The notes below the pieces were generated by a model. The model was not told the DNA's origin. It was given only the letters and a program-made list of their open reading frames with translations, and made no database searches. Positions 39,131 through 50,796 of a stretch of DNA of 64,000 bases are shown piece after piece. The stretch covers positions 434,001-498,000 of the forward strand of contig QNQO01000520.1 of NCBI GenBank assembly GCA_003290165.1. Direction: 5' to 3'. A program made the translations under genes and the position numbers. Positions within the stretch are counted from its first letter, which is position 1. Each line of letters starts with the position of its first letter. This DNA is from Berberis thunbergii. Taxonomy: Eukaryota; Streptophyta; Magnoliopsida; Ranunculales; Berberidaceae.

Positions 39131-39689
39131 TTTTCACACTCACACAAGCTCACATTCTACTATCAACAATGGCCACTCGCACCGACCTAAAAATCAACTC
39201 GCTGACACGCTGAGGAATGCTACATGGAATGTCAGCCCAGGCTTATGAAACCTGACTTGGGACAAGCGCTCTAGCTCAAAGACAATGCATGTGCTCGGAT
39301 ACCGCAGTTCACTCATGCTAGCAACCGCAACCGACAGTCAAATACACAAATTAAGTCCCCAGTGGCTTACCTTAAGGATGAGCTACAGCCTGGGTAGCAT
39401 AGCCCACTACTATGCCATCCACAGAACACTCACTATTGGATGTAGCCAAGCAATAATGACTCTAAGACCTCACAAAACAATATGTCAGAATCATTCACAA
39501 TACAAATGGTCAGACTCTCAACAGCAGACAGACCACTCGACCACTAATCCAACCACACCTGTGTCAAACTAAAATGACAAGGCAGAATGGAAAGCACAAG
39601 ACAGGGAGACCGGACTCAATGCTGATACAAGGCATACTCAAAATAAACTTGTTTTAATTAACAGTTGAAACAAAAAACTACAAGTGCAC

Positions 39690-42131
39690 AAAGTCAATTC
39701 CTCTCCAGGAGGGGGTACAGAGATAGGAGAACTAAGCTTAACAGAGGAATGAACGTGAATTGCGTCCGTACGCGCCTCAATCTGAGCATTATGATCTAGA
39801 TCGCCCTCTTCTTCTGATGATGCAGAGACCACTACTAAGTCTACGTACGACATCTTCTTATAATATGCAAGGTCCAATTTCGGATGTTTTTCCTTCATCA
39901 ACACCAACAGCTATAATCTTCCGTGCACGACCCAGTGGAATTAACTCTTGCCCTGTGCCTTGAAAAGTTCTTCCTCACGCGCCTTCGCTTTAGCAAGTTC
40001 ACACTCCAACAGTCAGCGCATCAACCTAAGACTGCTTCATAGCTAGAATACTCTTAACAACGCTGAGCTCGTGTTGATCCAGTTGAAGCTGGTCATCAGC
40101 CTTCCTTGCTACCCAAGCATTGAAATCTACATCGACCTCTAATTGTTGCCTCTGTGCAACCCATTCAGCCTTCTTCATGGCGTTCTCCTCAGCAAAAAAT
40201 CGCAACTTAGAGCGCATCATAGCCGCAACTTCTTGCGCAACCTTCAGATCATAGAAGATCAAATCCAACTACGGACACCGCCTCTGCTAAATCAGACTCA
40301 AGGGCTTCCAGACGAACCCTTCGAGTCTCAGTGACAATGGATGACTATTCTAGCTTTATCTCCTCAATCTGCTTCCTCAGCAACTCAATTTCAAAAAGTG
40401 CATCAGAATACAAATTCTGCATAGTCAAGAAGACACACTCCATGGTGTACACCGTCTCACGAGCCGCCTCAACTTCCATCCCATCAACGGCCACGAGCCA
40501 TCCCCAGCATAAGGTGTTTCAAATCCTTATCCATATTTCCTTCCAGCATATCCTTATCAGGCTTCAGAGCATGGTACATTAGCCAGTTGTAGCGCCTTCT
40601 TATGTGCTTCTTTGAAGCATAGTCCACTCAACTTCCTGGTTCCAAGCTTGGTTCCTGATATTCACTACGTTCGGAGCAAACAAACTTATCCGCACATCCG
40701 GATGAAGCTTTCCCGGATGCGGAATTTTGCTGCCACCACCATATGTTGTTGCCACTGCACCCAGGCCCTCGTCACGACCTTCCTATTATCACCAGTAGCC
40801 AACCCTTTATTGTGTGATAACTCGGCGGAATCCAAAGGAAGAGAAGGAAGTGATATGTCCAATGGACCCTCCATCGCCCTAATATACGGCCTGGAACGAG
40901 ATGGGGAGCAATGCGAACTACAAGAAAGATGAGCTGTTTTACTGCGACCACCAATCTGGCACCTCAAGCGAATCCTCATCAGAACCTCCAATAGAATGGT
41001 TCTGGATTGGTCAGCACCGGTAGAAGCCGCCACAACAACCAACTTTAGCTTCTTGCTCAAAGCTTCAGCTTGCTCGACACTCAGAGTCGACGCATTTTCA
41101 ACCCCTCATAGTCGCGGGTGGTCCCTTTCCTAGTCTGATACTTCAGCCTCCGCCCTAGTAGGCTGACCAAGTTCACACTCTTCCCTCATTGGAACAGACT
41201 GTTTGGCAGCCGACTCAGTCCTATTACATGACCTATTTGAACTTACAAATGAAGCAAGTGTCTTAAAAAGCCCCTCCGTGTCAGACAAAATAGGAGCATT
41301 AACTTTGGAAACCTTCATCTTTTTGGAATGGGCTCCACCTTCATACTTAACCTTCGACGTTCGGTAAAGAGTGGGGGGCATGTGCCAGTCGGCCCGCAAA
41401 CCACTGCGGGTGAAGTTGGTAGGACATATGACTTCTTCCACACTTATCTTCGGCATGTCGGAAATGTCTTCTTAGTGTCTTGCTCGTCTAGGGAAAGAGG
41501 AATAGTATGGAACATCCTTGCGAAGAAACATATGTGATGATCAACATACAATCAGCACAACGAGGTCAAAAGGTGAAGTTATACTTACGAAGTGGCTTGA
41601 ACTCCCACTCAAGCGGACGACCCCTGAACTTGAAGTACTTCAAATTCGAAGGAGCCAAGAAACAATATATCTACTAGAACTTGAAGTCATCTGGCAACTT
41701 CCAAAAACAAGCCGACAATGTCATCTTACAAATGGTGTGATCATTCAGCCGAAGAGAAGTCAACAGCTGGATCACCGCGAAGTCACATGAACGCCAACAT
41801 CCTTCACTCTGATCAAAATAAGAAGGATGATCTTGTATCCATTGGGTACCAACTAGGGAGGAGGGATTCCAAGGAAATCCAATAAGCCCCAAATCTCGTC
41901 AAGAACAGGAAAATGGACTCCAGTTGAAGGTATTCTGTGGAGCAAATAGACGAACCCTTCCGGAGGAAACATCGATGTTTGATCATCTTTCAGAGCATAG
42001 AATGGCAGGTCCTCAGGGACCCCAAATGTCTTTTAGTTTTCATCAAGACCCGACTCAAAAATTGACTTATCATCGAAATACTCGAGGCCCTTGGCCAAAG
42101 TCTCATCACCAATATGGTTTTGGTGAGCCAT
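39690..42131 (-). pseudogene. Antisense ORF of Tat element B
   Basis: Minus strand. The ATG at 42131-42129 gives MAHQNHIGDETLAKGLEYF. Then comes GFVYLLHRIPSTGVHFPVLD followed by EIWGLLDFLGIPP and QLVPNGYKI (about 41960-41810), the Transposase_28-like block shared with A and C/D. A 72-bp intron candidate (41588-41517) follows SGSSSHF/EWEFKPL-type sequence. Next are DMPKISVEEVICPTN (41460-41415) and HSKKMKVSKVNAP, then coiled-coil stretches near 40260-40030. The C-terminal HPKLDLAYYKKMSYVDL (about 39890-39840) matches A's and C/D's C-terminal motif. The stop at the homologous place after PPPGEE is lost. Frameshifts make it a pseudogene. Confidence 0.75.
41517..41588 (-). other. Intron candidate of antisense ORF B (72 bp)
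   Basis: On the minus strand, donor GTAAGTATAAC follows CCACTTC, and an acceptor ...TTCTTCGCAAG precedes GATGTTCC. It sits at the same protein position as the introns of A and C/D. The downstream frame is off by one nucleotide in this copy. Confidence 0.6.
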
Positions 42132-42240
42132 GAAAAAGGTGAACAAACTTTCAATCAAAAGACGAATTGAGCAAAATCTCTAAAGGCAAAGAACTATAAG
42201 AGTCAAACTCCGTGGAAAGGAAAATCTAAGTAGGGATTGG

Positions 42241-42250
42241 TTTCCCGCCT
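42241..42250 (-). promoter_or_regulatory. E2F-like GCGGGAAA site upstream of antisense ORF B
   Basis: TTTCCCGCCT on the plus strand reads AGGCGGGAAA toward the antisense ORF. Element C/D has GGCGGGAA at the equivalent place, just before its TATA box. The TATA box of B is decayed. Functional meaning is inference. Confidence 0.35.
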
Positions 42251-42392
42251 CTTCTCAGCTGAACTAACGCACACTTAATTATTGAAGCGCGCGTCTCAAG
42301 CAACAATTTAGACTGATCATTATGAGCGACGTATCTTTTCAAGAAGTGACTTAGTGAACCGATGCGATGGCCCACTAACTGGGGGCAGTAGC

Positions 42393-43017
42393 TGATGATA
42401 CACCAAAACGGTCTCTCTTCTAAACCGTACACGTGTCATGATGATCTTGAGAAATAATTGGCCCAAGCGTTAGCCCAACACTAATTCAGCCCAAGGGGTT
42501 CTAAGCCCGCACAATGCAGTCCACCATACAGACTCAAATCATTACAGCCTGCTAAGCCCACACATCTCACAACTATCCTCAATAAACGTAAGCCCTGCTA
42601 AGGCAAGTGTCTCAAAGATCAGCTTCGGACAAGCAAGACAACAACATCTATGGACTACTCTTATTGGGAACTACCTCCCGGGTATCTAGGAGCACAAGGC
42701 TAATAGAGAAACTTCCCTTCACAATACAACTCCTAATTAGATAAGGATCTCCACGAAGTCCTTCTTCCCTAAACTACGCTACTGATGGCCTAGTCGAACT
42801 AGGACTCTTGCACTAGAAATAAGATATGAGGTTGGTAAGCTAAGGTACGCTACAAATTCCATGTTTACAACATTACGCTTTCCTCATATCCTTGTCTGAC
42901 TTTAGCATCGAAATGTCATCGGCCACCACAATAGTGATCCGTGGCTCACGTGTGTTCCTTGTGTAGGTCAGCAAGTTTGCAAGTCAAGGTCAAAACAGGG
43001 AGCGAAAATCGACTGCA
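42393..43017 (+). repeat. 3' LTR of element B
   Basis: 625 bp, from TGATGATACACCAAAACG to AAATCGACTGCA, preceded by the purine tract ACTGGGGGCAGTAGC. It shares the GTACACGTGTCATGATGATC and GGCTCACGTGTGTTCC blocks with the other Tat LTRs. Confidence 0.85.
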
Positions 43018-43890
43018 TCAAACACCTTGCAGCTCATGCTTGATTACAAAATGGCCTACTATTGAACATAAACATGCAGTAGGTACTTTTCCCTCATCAT
43101 CCCTTATGATGGCCCCATAGCCTCCTCGAATGCCCTACAGAGAACCATTAGAATTCAACTTGAACAAGTCATGTTCATGCTTAATCCATGACAGATTGAT
43201 TCCTTGTTTATGATAGCAATCCATATTGATATGCCATATGTTGAAAATGTTCTTGTTTTATGCACTGTCTTCAACATTAAGATCAAGCCCTACCATCTTT
43301 ACTCTAACATCTTCATAGATCCGTTCTACTAATCTTATCCCAAACATAGTTGTATTACCAAGTAGTCTTCTATTGTGCTCAGCCCAACTATGGTATGCGG
43401 TTGCATTGAGCTACCTTCTTTAAAATAGAGTTGGGACCAATGCCTCTAAAGTTTTGAACACACCTTTCACATTTTGCACTCCATATTCGAAACTTGCATG
43501 TTGTAGCCCATATAGAGCAACATAGAAACCCACACATACTTGGAGTAAGTGCACCCAAATAATAGATGTTCCTCAATTTTAATGACAACATAACTTAGCA
43601 AACACACATTATAGCCTATTTCCACCAACATCTCAATTTATCCATGGTTATAAGAGTCGACTGTGCAAGTAATGGGTGATGGGGAATGTTGCTTGAAAAC
43701 CAAACGACATTCGCCTAGTTGGTTGTACATTCCTTGTATCTTATTGCTTCATAGGTATGCTTCAAACTGTCTTTCTCATCAAGTCCTAAACACCAAACAA
43801 CCTCATCTTCTTTGTTACAATCTGTTTCAACATATCCCAAGTAGCTATTGATGTAGATTTCACTAAACTAAATCAATAGGCTAATAAATT
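43018..43890 (-). pseudogene. LINE ORF2 3' end: zf-RVT and start of RNase H
   Basis: Minus-strand translation shows a zf-RVT-like region, TLITMDKLRCWW and then KIEEHLLFGCTYSKYVW (about 43640-43530). AEHNRRLL and LVERIYEDVRVKMVGLDLN follow (about 43380-43290). The beginning of an RNase H domain comes last, FKLNSNGSL then GGYGAIIRDDEGK (about 43165-43095). The domain stops at 43018, exactly where the LTR of element B ends. Stops are frequent. Confidence 0.75.
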
Positions 43891-43894
43891 TTAT

Positions 43895-44266
43895 TGTTAT
43901 GCTGCAAGTGCACGGTAGTTTGATTAGTAGATAATGGCAAATACAAGTCCATCCCACGAGGATTGAAGATACACTAAAATTTATTTAGACTAATTTAAAA
44001 TGGGGGTTACTGTAATTGAAAATTTCTAAGCTAATAGAACAAAATTAAAAAACTAAAAATCGAACTAGTAAAGGCAACTGGGAAGTGAACCAAGACATTG
44101 AATCCATTGTATGTTATTTGATAATTATTTAAACCTAAGTTACTGTTTTCATAAACGATAAGCATTAGGGATGAGCAATCCCTTACTTGCATCGATGATG
44201 TGATCATTAATAACCTTAGGATTAATCTAAAATCACAATCAATTTCAACAAAGTCTAAACCCCTAG
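43895..44266. mobile_element. Unclassified repeat fragment
   Basis: It begins TGCTGCAAGTGCACGGTAG and contains CAAGTCCATCCCACGAGG. These features recall the start of the 6999-8190 insertion (GTAGCACAC, then TAGGGATCATTC) and repeats common in plant genomes. It has no ORF. It is cut on the right by the 5' LTR of element E. Confidence 0.35.
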
Positions 44267-44790
44267 TGATGATACATCAAATAAGAGTGTCGTCACAACA
44301 ATACATGTGGCGAAAATCGTCTATCATGAGGATCAAATACTCCAAGACCGGACTAATTCACAAAGCCCAAACGGAGCGAATCCGGTCATAAAAGCCCAAA
44401 CAAGGCCCATTAGAATAAATCATAGTCAGAGGTCCAATAGAGTTCTCCCTTAAAGATGATGAACGTTGCAGAGAAAAAAAGAGTCGTGGAGGGAGTTATG
44501 CCCTTGAGGACGTATTTTCAAGAAGAAGGAGACCATTACAAAGAACGCCTCCCCTCATTGAGCCTCACATGCTTAACTCACATAAAGAATTAATAGCAAC
44601 TACTATATAAGGTAAAGGGAACATTGGACTAAGTTATTCAATTTTAACTGAATTTTGTCCAGATTTATCTCCATTTCCAATTGAGTTACTGACTTAAGCA
44701 TCGGAGTGCCTTTAGACTTACTGATTTATGTTTGGCAATCTAACATTTGTTTTGCAGGTCAGACTTACAGAAGACCAGATTTTGGACACA
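44267..44790 (+). repeat. 5' LTR of element E
   Basis: 524 bp, from TGATGATACATCAAATAAG to TTTGGACACA. A TATA box, TATATAA (44604-44610), precedes the likely transcription start, and the 3' LTR has the same box at 53609-53615. The first ~410 bp match the 3' LTR. Confidence 0.92.
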
Positions 44791-44796
44791 TAAGTT

Positions 44797-44814
44797 TGGT
44801 GTCGTCTGTGGGGA
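44797..44814 (+). promoter_or_regulatory. Primer binding site of element E
   Basis: TGGTGTCGTCTGTGGGGA lies 6 nt after the LTR end. It partly matches the complement of the 3' end of tRNA-Asp (TGGCGCCGTTGCCGGGGA), the usual primer for this group. Element C/D has the closer TGGCGCCGTTCGTGGGGA. Confidence 0.65.
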
Positions 44815-44881
44815 ACGACAGTTTCCTTTCAAGAAGAAAGTTTGCAGTAGGAAACTTCCCCAGTTCTGATCAGAAACTAAA

Positions 44882-46290
44882 ATGATTTTAGAACAGATGG
44901 AACAATTTACAAGCCCTCAACCTAGCAACAATCAAAGCAATCCCTGCACTGGTGTAGCTGTATTACCTACAATGCATGCTTCAAACCTAGCAACAACTCT
45001 CGAGCCAACCATGCTCGACAACAGAGAGCCACAACATGAAGCAATAGCGTAGTCACCTCAAACATTTGGCGGCAATGCCATGAATCCTTGTTTGGATCAA
45101 CTCATGATCCAGATGGATCTTCTGATCAAAACGGTGGACAAACTCACTTGAGAGTGCGCACAATCCACCAACCATGTTCGAGAGAGTAATGAAGTTCCTG
45201 CAGAACCTCAACAAGTGAATCTCGAAAGCAGTGAACCACCAACAAATGGCCCCCTCAGAACGACGGGACCCTACACAAATTCCATTCAAGGTAGGAGTTA
45301 GATCCTAACGTGTTGTACGAATTGGCCAGACAGTCATTTTCTGACGCGCTCATGATAACTCCTTTACAAAAATGTTCACTCCACCAAAGTTTGAGGCATA
45401 CGATGGCACCACCGATCCCACAGACCATTTGCGACACTTCCACCACACAATGGCATTGAATGAGAGCACAAAATCCATCCGATGTCGAACATTTCCAACC
45501 AGTCTCGCCTCCACAGCGATGAGTTGGTTCAACAGCTTGCCACCGAGGTTGATAGACTCCTTCCAAGCGCTAGCCACTGCATTCATCACGAGGTTCATTG
45601 GCAGTCAAAGAATGAGAAATGGTTCACACTATTTGATTCACATTAGACAGAAGCCCGAGGAGACCATAAGGGAATATGTAACTCATTTTACTAACAAGTT
45701 GACCATGATCGATGGCTGCAACAACGACATGGCCATTGCCACCTTCACATTCAAACTAAAAAGGGGACCATTCTATTATTATCTGAATCCAAACCCCCAA
45801 AGAAAATGGTGACTCTATTGAAGACCGCCCAAAAACACGTCACTCTCGAGGAGATGGTGGCTACTAGGAAGAAGAATGAATCCGAAAATGGACACGCTTC
45901 ATCCAACCGAGAGATGAGAAAAGAAGGACGGAGGAACAACATGCTTCAGGAGGAAAGTGGCTAGTTGAAAAGACATTGAACCAGTGGCAGATCTGAGTTC
46001 AACCAACAAGAACCTAGAAAGTTGCAACCCGAAAGATCAAAATATGTAAGGTCGACAAGCAAACCATTCATGACTTTGAAAACAAGTCAAGTTGACTTCC
46101 TGAAAACTATGGCGAAGTGGAAGGAGGTTAAGTGGCCACCCAAAATGAGAGGAGATTCAGATGGGGCAAAGTAAGAACAAATATTGCTCTTCCACGAGGA
46201 CTTCGGACACAACACCAAGGACTACTACAACTTAAAGGATCAGATCGAGCGCCATATCAAAAAATGACGAATCAAAAAAGTCATTAGGTG
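44882..46290 (+). pseudogene. gag of element E
   Basis: ATG at 44882. The conserved Retrotrans_gag core (45372-45812) reads FTPPKFEAYDGTTDPTDHL, SWFNSLPPRLIDSFQALATA and RQKPEETIREYVTHF, followed by a frame break near 45800. Farther on, FHEDFGHNTKDYYNLKDQIE (46190-46255) is the gag tail motif found in Tat elements in place of a classical knuckle. Several stops are present (45049, 45148, 45961). Gag forms the particle that packages element RNA. Confidence 0.85.
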
Positions 46291-46456
46291 GAGAGAGTGA
46301 GAAGCTAGATCAGAGGAGCAATCAAGGGAACTGATATACGTCTTGCATGGCGTAACCTAAGAAAAGGAGTTATCCAATCGATCTCAGAAGTGATCAATCC
46401 GGGATTTAAGAACAAAGATTAGATACCCAGAGCCTTCTGCACAATGCGCTAGAACC

Positions 46457-49400
46457 ATGCAACGAACTCTGACCTTCTTCAATGAGGATGCGAAAGGAGT
46501 CCATTTCCCTCATAATAACGCTATAGTAATTTTAGTACTGATAGCCAGGTGGGAGATCAAAAGGTTAGTAGTCGATATGGGAAGCTCGACCAACCTTCTG
46601 TACCTAACAACGTTCCAAAAAATGCAATTAACTGAGGAAATGTTCTCGTCCAATAATCAACCAATGGTAGGCTTTAGCGGAGAACAATGTCGTCTGCTCG
46701 GAATGATCCAATTGTCAGTCGAAGCGAGAGAACCAGGGAGACAATGAGTCTTGTTAATAGATTTCCTTGTTGTCAATGCTCCATCCCCATACAACTTCTC
46801 GGAAGGCCATGGATACACAAGATGGGTGCGGTGTCCTCCAACATGCATCAATGCCTGAAGTACCAAACCGATGATGACGTCGGGATACTCAAATAAGATC
46901 AGCCAGCTGCACGTGAATGCATTATGCAGTGATGAAAGGTCCGCACAGATAGCAATTACTTCGACGACTAGGGGAGTTGTTGCAGCAACCTGGTCAAACA
47001 GACCCCGACCTTCTGGATGGAAATATGACTCCAACCATTCCAAAAGATCGACCAAACACTGGACAACCAGAAGAAGAAATGATAGCAGTGTACTTGGATG
47101 ACGGAAAAGGAGAAAAATGGTTCGAATTGGCATGAAATTATCTTGAAACTCGCCATGAAACTGGTCCAACTACTAAAGGAAATCAGGACGTTTTTGCCTG
47201 CACAATGAGAGATATAGTGGGAATAGATATGTCTATCATTACTCACAAACTGCAAGTCAGTATCGACAAGAAGTCGGTCCAACAAAAAAGTAGGTTGGTT
47301 ACCAAGCAATAAATGAGGAAGTGCATTGTTTGATAACTACAGGAATGATCGAAGAATCTCACTACCCAGAGTGGTTAGCTAACACGGTGTTGGTAAATAA
47401 GAAGAACGACAAGTAGTGAGTAGTGTAGATTAGACCGAAAGATAGTTTCCCACTCCCGCACATAGACCAAATAGTGGGTGCCACTGTCGGACATTAACTC
47501 CTGAGCTTCATGGATGCGTACTCTGGCCACAATCAGATACAGATGCACCCTTCTGACCAATAAAAGACGTCTTTCATAACATAAGAGGTACATATTGTTA
47601 GCGAATGATGCCATTCGAACTAAAGAATGTGGGAGCCACGTACCAATGATTGGTCAACAAAATGTTTAGAGACCATATCGGCAAGACAATGGAGGTGTAC
47701 ATCAATGACATGTTCGTCAAAAGCTTACGCCGAATAGACCATATCAAAAACCTAAAACATGCCTTCTCCCAGCTCCGAAAATAAAAACTAAAGTTGTACT
47801 CGGAGAAATGCACATTTGGAGTAGAATCAAGGAATTCCTTGGATACATGCCAAAGAGGAATCGAAGCTGATCCAAAATAGATACAAGCACTTCTCAACAT
47901 GCAGTCACCAACGGACATAAAGGGCGTGCAAAGTCTCAATAATAGAATAACAGCTTTGAACAGATTCAATTCCAAGTCTTCGGACAAATGTCTACCTTTC
48001 TTCAAAATCTTGAAAGGAAGCAAGACATTTAAGTGGACCAAAAAATGCGAGAAAGCTTTCCAAAGCTTGAAGGCATGCATGGGGAGCACAGAACTACTAT
48101 CAAAATCGAGCACGGGGAAAACATTGTATTTATACTTGTCCGTGTTCGACCATACAGTAACCTCAACACTAATACGAGCAGATAAGAGCACAAAAAAGCC
48201 AGTATATTACATCAACAAAACACTTGCAGATGCAGAGATCAACTACCCGACTTTGGAAAAATTGGCGCTCGCCCTGTTCGTATCTTCAAGAAAGATACGA
48301 CCATACTTCCAAGCTCACCCAATCACTGTCATGGAAGAATAATGAGAGTATTTCACAACCACTTGGGTCAGTATTGCACGACCATACTTCCAAGCTCACC
48401 CAATCACTGCTACCCAACGGAGCTATCTGGAAGAATAATGAGATGGGCAATAGAACTCGGGTAGTTCACATCAGCTACGCCCTCAGAATAACAATAAAAG
48501 CTCAAGCATTGGTAGATTTCATCATTGAATTCATAGGCAGCAACAATCGCCAACCAGATAGTAATCACGAAGAGGAACAAAACAAACCATCCATGAATGG
48601 ATCCTCTGTTGTGACAAAGCATCCAATGAGTCGGGAAGCGGAGCTGAAACGATCATGTACAACTCGAAAGGCGTAACGTTAGAAAAAAGTGATAAAATTT
48701 AGTTTCAAAGCCTCAAACACTAAAGCCAAGTACAAAAGCAGTAATAGTCGAGTTGCAATTCGAAAAACACTAGGAAATAAAAGAAATCAGTGTCTCACTG
48801 ATTCCAAATTGGTGGTTAATCAGCTGAATGGAGAATTTGAAGTCAATGATGTTCGAATGAAAGCCTATCACCAAAAGACTACCGAGATGATGGAAAGTTT
48901 CCAGGCTGCAACCATTCGGAGGTGTACAAGGGCAGATAGTGAAAGAGCTGACGAGCTAGTTATGAAAGCATCACAGGCTAAAGAAAATGATACTCCGCTT
49001 GTCATGATACATGAAGTTTCCATACTGGAAAACCAAGTGCAAGAAGCATATGCAACGGGTTAGGAAAACAATTGGACGATTCCAATCCTCGCATATATAA
49101 TGAAGGGAGAACTTCCAACGGACAAGACGGAGGCCCAGAAACTGTGAAACCAAGCAGCACGATACACGGTGATTAACGACAGACTCTACAGGAGATCTGC
49201 CACTAGCCCGCTACTAAGACGCTCTCACCCGACGATACTGACTATGTTCTGCGAGAAATTCATCATGGTACAGATGGAAACCATCCAGAAGGAAGAACAC
49301 TAGCCTACAAAGCCTTGACACTAGGATACTATTGGTCGAAGATGCAAGTGGATGCAAATAAACTCGTTCACGCTTGTGAGAAATGCTAGAGATCTGCTCT

Positions 49401-50316
49401 ATATACTCATATGGCAGTCCAAAATCTAATCCCGATGAGCAATCCATGCCATTTGCACAAGGGGGGATGGACATTGTAGGGGCCGCTCCCAATGTCCTAT
49501 AAAAAGAAATTTCACATTGTAGTGGTAGATTACTTCACTAAGTAGGTAAAAGTGAACAAGTTAGCAAAATAAGAGAAGCTCAAGGAGAAACGTTTCTCTG
49601 GAAAGACATAATATGCAGATTCTGAGTCCCAAGAATAATTGTCACAGAAGACGGAAAGCAATTCGAAGGCATGAAGGTTAAGCGAAAACTTGAGCATCCA
49701 ACAACAAACCTGCCCATCCATAGGCAGACAGGCAAGCTGAGGTCACTAACAGAACGATCCTAAAAGCAATCAAAAGGAAGCTTCAAGCATTGAAGGGATT
49801 GTGGACATCCGTACTGCCTGGCATCCTTTGGGCTTACAAAACAACGAAAAGGAATTTAACAGGGGAGACTCCTTTTGCGTGGGTCTGAAGCAATGATACC
49901 TATAGAAATTGGTATGCCAACATTAAGAACAGAAGAGTTTGGAGCAGAGGACAACAATGAAGCACTGAGAGAGTCAGATTGGATCTCCTCGAAGAAAGGT
50001 GATAAAAGGCTTCTATCAAAACAACATCCTACCAACAACGGATGGCCAACTACTATAACAAAAAAGTAAAGCCTCGCACGTTCAGTGTCGGTAATTGGGT
50101 ACTCCAAAAATTTTAACTCAACACAGAGGAACCAGGCACGGGCAAACTGAATCTGAATTGGGAAGGACCATACAAAGTGATAAAAATCAACATACTAGGG
50201 ACATACTTATTAGAAAATATGAAGGGTGAAAAACTACCACGGCCGTGGAATGTAGAGCATTTAAAAATATTATCAATAAAACTCTTTTACACCCTTCATC
50301 TCACGTTCAAGCAATA
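46457..50316 (+). pseudogene. pol of element E: protease, RT, two RNase H domains, integrase
   Basis: Protease (46457-46900) has DMGSS in place of DSGSS and then QLLGRPWIHKMGAVSS. RT (47160-48100) has VGIDMSIITHKLQVS, SFMDAYSGHNQIQMHP, catalytic YIND (about 47695-47706) and ALNRFNSKSSDKCLPF. The first RNase H (48100-48340) has KKPVYYINKTLADAEINYP and RPYFQAHPIT. The archaeal-type RNase H (48690-48965) has CLTDSKLVVNQLNGEFEVND. Integrase (49080-50300) has HHGTDGNHPEGRTLAYKAL, GMDIVG, ETPFAW and KPRTFSVGNWVLQKF, ending GPYKVIKINILGTYLLEN. RT and integrase contain frameshifts and stops, and the RT box is YIND rather than YVDD. The doubled RNase H is diagnostic of Tat. Confidence 0.88.
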
Positions 50317-50796
50317 AAGTCTAGTTGGGACAAAGAAGTCAGACTAAAGATTTTACTCGAGGAAGCACACAACACGACCAAAGTATCGGGCTACGAGTAA
50401 AGTCTAAATATATGTATCAGGACAAGCAAGTCGGGCATAAACATAAAACTTATGGTCTGATCAACCATGAAGTAATAAAGTACCTGGACACATGAGCTGA
50501 ACTTTTTCTTTTGTCGACTATAATGTACGATATCAAAATCTTGACATATAAAGGTGGATTCGATAAAAAGCTTATACACAATTAATATGTCGAACATCGA
50601 AGCACACTTGTAAAAATTTGGACAAACAAATAAGAATTCAACCATGATGTCAAAAGAAAAAGCTAAGTCTAACAATTTAAACTAAAAGACATACTCCATA
50701 CAGACGATAAAAATAAATAGAATGAGATTCTCATTGATTTCTAATTCATTACATAAAAAAAGGTCACACGAGTTCAAAGAGGGTCAATAAGAGTAT
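50317..50796 (+). other. Spacer between pol and antisense ORF of E
   Basis: AT-rich, with no tandem array and no gene seen. AATAAA occurs at 50272-50281 and AATAAAGT at 50314, near the pol stop. Confidence 0.5.

Larger units (their letters stand above)
38480..43017 (+). mobile_element. Tat-lineage element B, 3' half (repeats, antisense ORF, 3' LTR)
   Basis: Plus-strand order is tandem repeats, antisense ORF (on the minus strand), purine tract and 3' LTR. That is the same order as element A but inverted in the window. No gag-pol of B remains; its left end meets fragment G near 38450. The LTR ends at 43017 inside LINE RNase H sequence. Confidence 0.8.

Noticed and set aside
40612..41060. Overlapping frames on both strands in element B
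   Set aside because: The minus strand belongs to the antisense ORF region; the plus-strand frame has no recognised motif.
45053..45598. Minus-strand frames opposite gag of element E
   Set aside because: They are shadows of the conserved plus-strand gag core; the plus strand has the recognised motifs.
46657..47309. 170- and 113-codon minus-strand frames opposite protease/RT of element E
   Set aside because: They lie opposite QLLGRPWIHK and VGIDMSIITHK blocks; the sense strand is clearly the coding one.
47598..48191. 197-codon minus-strand frame
   Set aside because: It is the longest frame locally but is antisense to the RT block AYSGHNQIQMHP...ALNRF; no independent similarity was seen.
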